Shown here: one piece after another, positions 59,040 to 64,000 of the stretch
How the letters are laid out: each line of letters opens with the position of its first letter
Position numbering within the stretch: position 1 is the first letter of the stretch
Assembly (NCBI GenBank): GCA_947579665.1
Contig: OX388348.1
Coordinates: 15,562,001 to 15,626,000, forward strand
DNA: 64,000 nucleotides
From: Sympetrum striolatum
Taxonomy: Eukaryota; Arthropoda; Insecta; Odonata; Libellulidae
Reading direction: 5' to 3'
Notes under the pieces: generated by a model
Database searches by the model: none
What the model was told of the DNA's origin: nothing
What the model saw: the letters and a program-made list of their open reading frames with translations, nothing else
Program-made: the position numbers and the translations under genes

Positions 59040-59710
59040 TACTCTGTTGCTCACAACATACGAAACGATATGATGGAGGAAGGGACGAACGTGATCGTAA
59101 AACCTTCACGACCCTCGGCCAATATCGTAGGCGATGCGATTCTGAAAGAAGGGCGAGAACGAGCGCAAAAAGAGACGAACGGGGAAACGCCGGTGAAAGT
59201 AGTGGGGAAAGGGGCGTTATGCGACCTTAGGGATTTGAGAGGATAGCAACTGGAGAAATGCGAATGGGAGACATGCTAGGAATTCAACGTAGATATCGGA
59301 GGACAAAGGTGTGAGAGAGAGACGGATAAGGAGAACTGGGTTGTTTTACAAGTAGCGAATGAGAGGACGGAGCCGTGTAATTGCAGGCGAAGTCGAAGCT
59401 GTACCGGGGGAGGTTCCTCACCGGGATGAGCTCTCTTTTTTGTTCCTTGAAGTGCCGGATCCTCTTTCCTCCGCAAATAGGTTCATTCAACCGCCCGTGT
59501 CTAGTTTATGGGATAGGATTTCCCTCGTCTTAAGATGATTGTTTCGAGACAGTGAAAAAATTAGCTGGTTCCTAACTTCTGTTTTTACCTCCCAAGGGAT
59601 TTATTTCGCCGGGCACTTGACGAGGTGCTAAAATCCGCTCGTCTTGAGATTTCTTTGTGAGCTCAGGGACGGAATGGGTGGTTGATGGAATCAAGACGTA
59701 TTTCAACGGT
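59040..59710. other. GC/CpG-rich island
   Basis: CpG-rich block with purine bias at left. Minus frames of 66-68 codons overlap in different registers and are incidental. Confidence 0.5.
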
Positions 59711-61315
59711 GAAATTCAATTTGGATTTGTGTTTCCGTATTTCAAAGTATGTTTCCTTTATAAAATGAAATACATGGCCTTTCACTTACACCATCTAACT
59801 TTAAAATAAATTTACTTATTTATACCTCATATAAACTCATACACGTGAGTAAATATTAAAAAATAAAATAGAGGGAAATAGGTTCCCCTAGGATAAGATC
59901 CTGATTAGGGTTAACCGACTCTAATGGTCTAACAAAAGTACAAAAAAACAACAAACGGTCGCTGTACCATTACTAACAAGTCACTTTACAAAAATTAAAA
60001 GTGGATACAAAAATAATAAGAATAATAGAAATGGGAAAAAACATTGAAAATTCCGGAACAAATACAGCCAACTATTACATGCACAATACAAAATAAAGTA
60101 ACACAAGTATAATTTCTCTATGAAAACAAGAAATTTACTCATTTCTTTTAAACAAATATTCAAGATCCTTTTTCTCGAATAACCATTCTTTAAAAGATTT
60201 CAAAAAGTTCATTATTTATCTACACCAAATATATTCGAAGGTAGGGAAACAAATAATTTAGGGCAAAGATAAAGAAATGTTCGACGATAAGTTTCATTAT
60301 TTGGTTTAGGTATAACAATATTATATTTTGTTCTTTGGGTATAGACTATGGGTTTTACATGTTCTCCACCACGGTTGTAAAAAAATCGTCAAATCTTATA
60401 AACAAACAAATGCCTTAGAGGTAAATATTAACATTTTTATATATTTATATATGCGTCATATGTATTCGTTATACATTTAAGATTGTCATTAGAAACTGTG
60501 CATAGCTCTTATTATTATACTATTTACCAGTGAACAACATCAGCAGGTATTGAAGAAGGTATTGATATAACATACCTAGAACAATCTAGAAGGAGGTTTG
60601 TAACTACCACCTCGACTTTCCTATAAATTTGCGATTTGATGTAAATTTCAGACAATTGTATCTTTAGATAAATTGGAAGTGACATACCGAGTACTCTACG
60701 CAGTCAATTATCAAAATCATTATATTTATCATTGAAAGCTAATTTGACGTATTTACTATATCTTAAGATGATCTGTTTGCATGTAGATTTTTCTGCTGCT
60801 GTCTAACTTCAGTTTTGGAATCCTTACAAGAAGTTTTGCCATTTACTTAGTCCAACGATAAAAAGGATATTCAATAACATCTCTTTGTTATTAACCAAGA
60901 AACATCAAGACATGGATTTTATTAGCCTGGGATCGTAAACTCTTGTTTGCTCTTCGTGTGGATTCACGAAATGGTTGACGTAAGAAGGCCTCGAATTTCC
61001 GTGCGAAGATTTGACGACTTGTTTATTACTTTCTCCACTTTAACGTAATAATAAGGAGGTTCAAAAGCTTCCATTTGGAAGTTGGCCAAAGGAAACATTC
61101 CCATTAAGTCTCAAGAATACCATTCTACGACGAGCAATACTTAAAAGTAACTCAAATGGATTCAAAAGCGTTTTCAGTTTTTATAGAACTACATGAACAC
61201 ATATATGTTTGATAAATATATAAAATCAGGAATTTCATAACAAATTAACCTTGAACTGTAATATTTTCGGCAAAAAAATAATTATCCATTTACTTGAGAG
61301 ATTTACAAGATGGAA
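59711..61315. other. AT-rich DNA, nothing recognised
   Basis: No frame, box pair or repeat terminus seen. Confidence 0.4.
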
Positions 61316-61317
61316 GT

Positions 61318-61395
61318 GAAAGAGAAAAACTCTGCCGTAGCCGGGGATCGAACCCGGGTCTCCCAATTGCCGGTCGGTTGCTCTAACCGTTATTG
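61318..61395 (-). mobile_element. SINE S1 relic with intact B box
   Basis: Minus strand: TAACGGTTAGAGCAACCGAC, AATTGGGAGACCCGG, B box GGTTCGATCCC, then GCTACGGCAGAG and TTTTTCTCTTTCACTTCC. The 5' end is truncated before a full acceptor arm. Confidence 0.6.
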
Positions 61396-62285
61396 AAGAA
61401 GGTATGTCGCAAACACAAACTTTGAATTACATTTTCAAAAATACACGCAATTCTTTAACTCCTCAATGATTTACAAAAAAATCACAATAATACCTTCTCT
61501 ATGAATATAAACAAACATTCATTGCAAAATTTAAGATAAGAATTTGCAGTTCCTTTCCGAAAAAAATAATCGCAAGCTGGTGTGCGGGGTGCATAAGATT
61601 AAGGGGAACTACATGTTTAATATATTGGCATAATCAGACGCGTATAATGTAGGTATTTTTGTAGGTATACAGATAAGATATGTACGTATTATGAATACCA
61701 AGATATCTCACCCGTATCTGATACTAGATACTAATTCAAAAGTAGATGAATCATTTTTTGGGAAAATGATTTTGAAGCTGAAAAACCACACTACTTATGT
61801 ATGGAGAAATTCTTTTTGGATTTTGGCAAAACGGGAAGCACGCAAGATAGTCAAAATGATTTAAACATATTTTGTATTCTTTAATTCAGCGCAATAGAGT
61901 GAGAAATCGCTTAACGAGTAATGCTTATCTTGTCACACGAATAAATGAATTTGTTTCAAAAACCCTCTGACTGTTTTTCGGGCTCTACTAACATAAATGA
62001 TTCTTATAACGGGTATAAATGAGGATAAAAATTCAGAAATAACCTAAGATAAATAGACACCGCCTAACTTTACTTACTGATGATAGAAAAGGATAGTTAC
62101 TCAGAAACTTTAAAATGTTTTCGACAACGATTTGACAACATAAGAAGGAATATCAATTTTCACTACAGAGGTAACAGGCTAGGAAACCTGACTCCGAAAC
62201 GAATCATCTCCCTTTAAGCGTGGTATGACTGCATATTTACATTTCATTAAGCATATTTTTAAGAGGAATATTCTAACTTTCCTTT
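61396..62285. other. AT-rich DNA, nothing recognised
   Basis: No structure identified. Confidence 0.4.
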
Positions 62286-62289
62286 TTCA

Positions 62290-62600
62290 ATCCCAATGTA
62301 ATTACCCCATCCGAATCACACCACGTACGTTGAAGTCGCCACTTTTCCCTGCGGTTTGTGTTGGTGGTCTGTTAGCTCTCAACTTTTCAGCTCCCTTGTA
62401 GTTTTGGGCGAACCAGTGGCGAGCGTAGGAAGAGAGGGAGTTCCAAATCCCCTTTTGTTAGAACTACGCATACTGTCTTCGCTTTGTTTGCACGGACTCC
62501 GGACGAAATCCCATTGGGGTTTTGCATTATGACCTTCCTCGCGTGACAACCACATTGCGAACCCCACAGGGAAAGACATTAGCGCTATATAGTAAGGAAG
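62290..62600. other. GC-rich island
   Basis: Short CpG-containing block with a 75-codon minus frame of no recognised type. Confidence 0.4.
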
Positions 62601-63330
62601 GAACATAAATATATATTAGGAGCATGTTCTGAGCATACGGTACTACCATGGTAAGGGAATCTCAACGCTGTGATGTTGCTCTGGATTTTCAGATTTACTT
62701 TTTTGCCTTAAATCTATATTTCAAACGTGTCCAGCTTGAATAGTCTACCTCGAAGATAAATTCACATTTAAAGGTGATATATAATAGGTATTGAATCTGA
62801 AAATCTCTTTCTAAAGAAGAAATGGAGGTGTCAAAAACTTTAATGAAGCTGTTCTCAACAAGTAAATCGTGACCGGAAGGCTATTCAATGATTTTAGATC
62901 AAATATGTTTAATTTAAGTCAGTCAAAATGAATTTATTAAAAAATTTTTAATAGAGCCTCCATGTTTTTCATTTCTAACGCCGCTTTCACATTTAATTTG
63001 CTGACACGTTGCCAACAGCTTCTTTCATATATAAAAGATGGATGTCTTCATCAAAACCGAAATGGAACAAACTCGATATTATGAATGAAAATGACAGAAC
63101 TGACCGATTTGGAGAATTAACTCATCTTCAAAGCTAAAACTTTAGGAAGTGATAAAATACAAATTAATAGGAGAAAGAAGGAAACGGAAAGGGTAGTAGC
63201 AGAGCAAGGAAAGGAAGAGGAAGGGGTAAAGCATTGGATAATGTTTCAAGATGGGACGAGGAGGAGAGAAATGTTGGAGAAATACCATTGAGAGTGGAGA
63301 ACGATTATTTGAATATAGAAACCGCCACCA
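62601..63330. other. Mostly AT-rich, purine-rich near 63180
   Basis: GGAAGAGGAAGGGG-type purine run at about 63175-63240. A 77-codon plus frame from 63234 runs into the SINE pair and is not a gene candidate. Confidence 0.4.
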
Positions 63331-63334
63331 GGAA

Positions 63335-63480
63335 GAACCTTCATGAAAAGAATCTGACAGGACCGGTATTCAAACTCGGATCTCCAGATTCTCGATACAA
63401 TAGTTCAATTAGGAGATCAACCGACTGGCAATCAGGAGATCCGGGTTTGAGTCTCTGTCCTGTCTGACTTTTTTCACTTC
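63335..63480. mobile_element. Head-to-head SINE S1 pair forming a palindrome
   Basis: Left arm (minus strand) reads GGAGATCCGAGTTTGAATAC, then GGTCCTGTCAGATTCTTTTC. The right arm (plus) reads GGAGATCCGGGTTTGAGTCT, then GTCCTGTCTGACTTTTTTCA. Each contains a decayed B box. The centre is CAATAGTTCAATTAGGAG. The arms are inverted copies of each other and could fold into a long hairpin when transcribed. Confidence 0.75.
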
Positions 63481-63689
63481 CTTTCTTCCATGTGTTTATT
63501 CATGTTTTTCAGTTACGTAGTAATTCGACGTTATAGCATAGTCAAATCTCATGATATATCGCACAAAGTACCGATTTATTTTTTTATATCAGTTTATTTT
63601 ATAAAAAAATTATGTTTTCAATTTTAACTTCGATGTCCTTTGACCCCCTGGTAGTCTAGACCTGCCCTTAAGTATTTTTAAACCCACCA

Positions 63690-64000
63690 ACTAAGAAAGC
63701 ATATCCGGACGACTAACGCAATAACTCGAACACCTAGACGACCCGCGGAATGCGCCTTTTCCCAGTTTATTTTTGCTTTCCCCATTCCTCTTCGTTTAAT
63801 CCAATAACCCCGTCCCGCGGGACTTCCCTCCCTCCGTTCGCACGCACTTTCCGTTTATCGCCGCCACTCACAAGGCCAAGTCCCGATTCTCTTCCGAAGA
63901 TTGCTCGTCTTTCCCTCCAAATTGCTTTCAGCCGTTCACAGAGCTCGTTGAGGAGCGATCGAATCGATCCTCTTTCCATCTCGGATTATCCATGTTCCTC
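63690..64000. other. GC/CpG-rich island running off the window
   Basis: C-rich, CpG-rich block that continues past the end. A 70-codon minus frame (63979-63767) is incidental. Confidence 0.45.

Overview
The window looks like non-coding DNA from a large, AT-rich arthropod genome, probably an insect. There is no prokaryotic gene density and no convincing host gene. What can be recognised is eukaryotic mobile DNA: Helitrons, hAT-type and Harbinger-type MITEs, tRNA-derived SINEs, the tail of a CR1-like LINE, and a decayed LTR-retrotransposon gag. The species cannot be fixed from the sequence. Nearly all long reading frames lie in GC-rich islands or inside repeats, and I do not regard them as genes.

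Layout. 1-12.1 kb: a duplicated ~187 bp unit, GC-rich islands, a hAT MITE (3214-3866) with a perfect 8-bp target duplication, a 205-bp tandem duplication (6464-6846) and a gag relic (about 7390-7870). 12.15-26.73 kb: the dominant structure, a head-to-tail cluster of six Helitron 3' ends, each with the same 8-bp-stem hairpin, 8-nt spacer and CTAG-like end. It includes two ~3.9 kb sister copies that are chimeras of two shorter element types. It also holds an 848-bp GGCGGGAAA minisatellite and two convergent arrays of ~150-166 bp modules. The elements carry the remains of a spliced gene: an ATG exon of 40 nt, a 73-nt intron and a 130-nt exon whose phases fit together, apart from one shared stop.

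26.7-34.3 kb is AT-rich with old repeats, a near-perfect hairpin (28957-28993) and one GC island. 34.3-38.3 kb is a repeat nest: a tRNA-SINE, a LINE tail split by a second SINE with a 13-bp target duplication, possible hAT and Penelope-like ends, and a 414-bp MITE with TAA target duplications. 38.3-64 kb is AT-rich DNA broken every few kilobases by GC/CpG-rich islands of 300-800 bp. It contains two copies of a ~550 bp family (39.2 and 47.6 kb), a TIR element bordered by an unusually long 29-bp direct repeat (50383-51269), and head-to-head SINE pairs (53.3-53.6 kb and 63.3-63.5 kb).

The parts do not form a pathway. The best candidate for something undescribed is the 14.6 kb Helitron cluster: its tandem growth, module fusion, captured exons, conserved GGTTCGAACC box near each 5' end, and the dense array of E2F-like sites inside it. 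The spaced GC islands are the best candidates for host regulatory DNA, but only base composition supports that.
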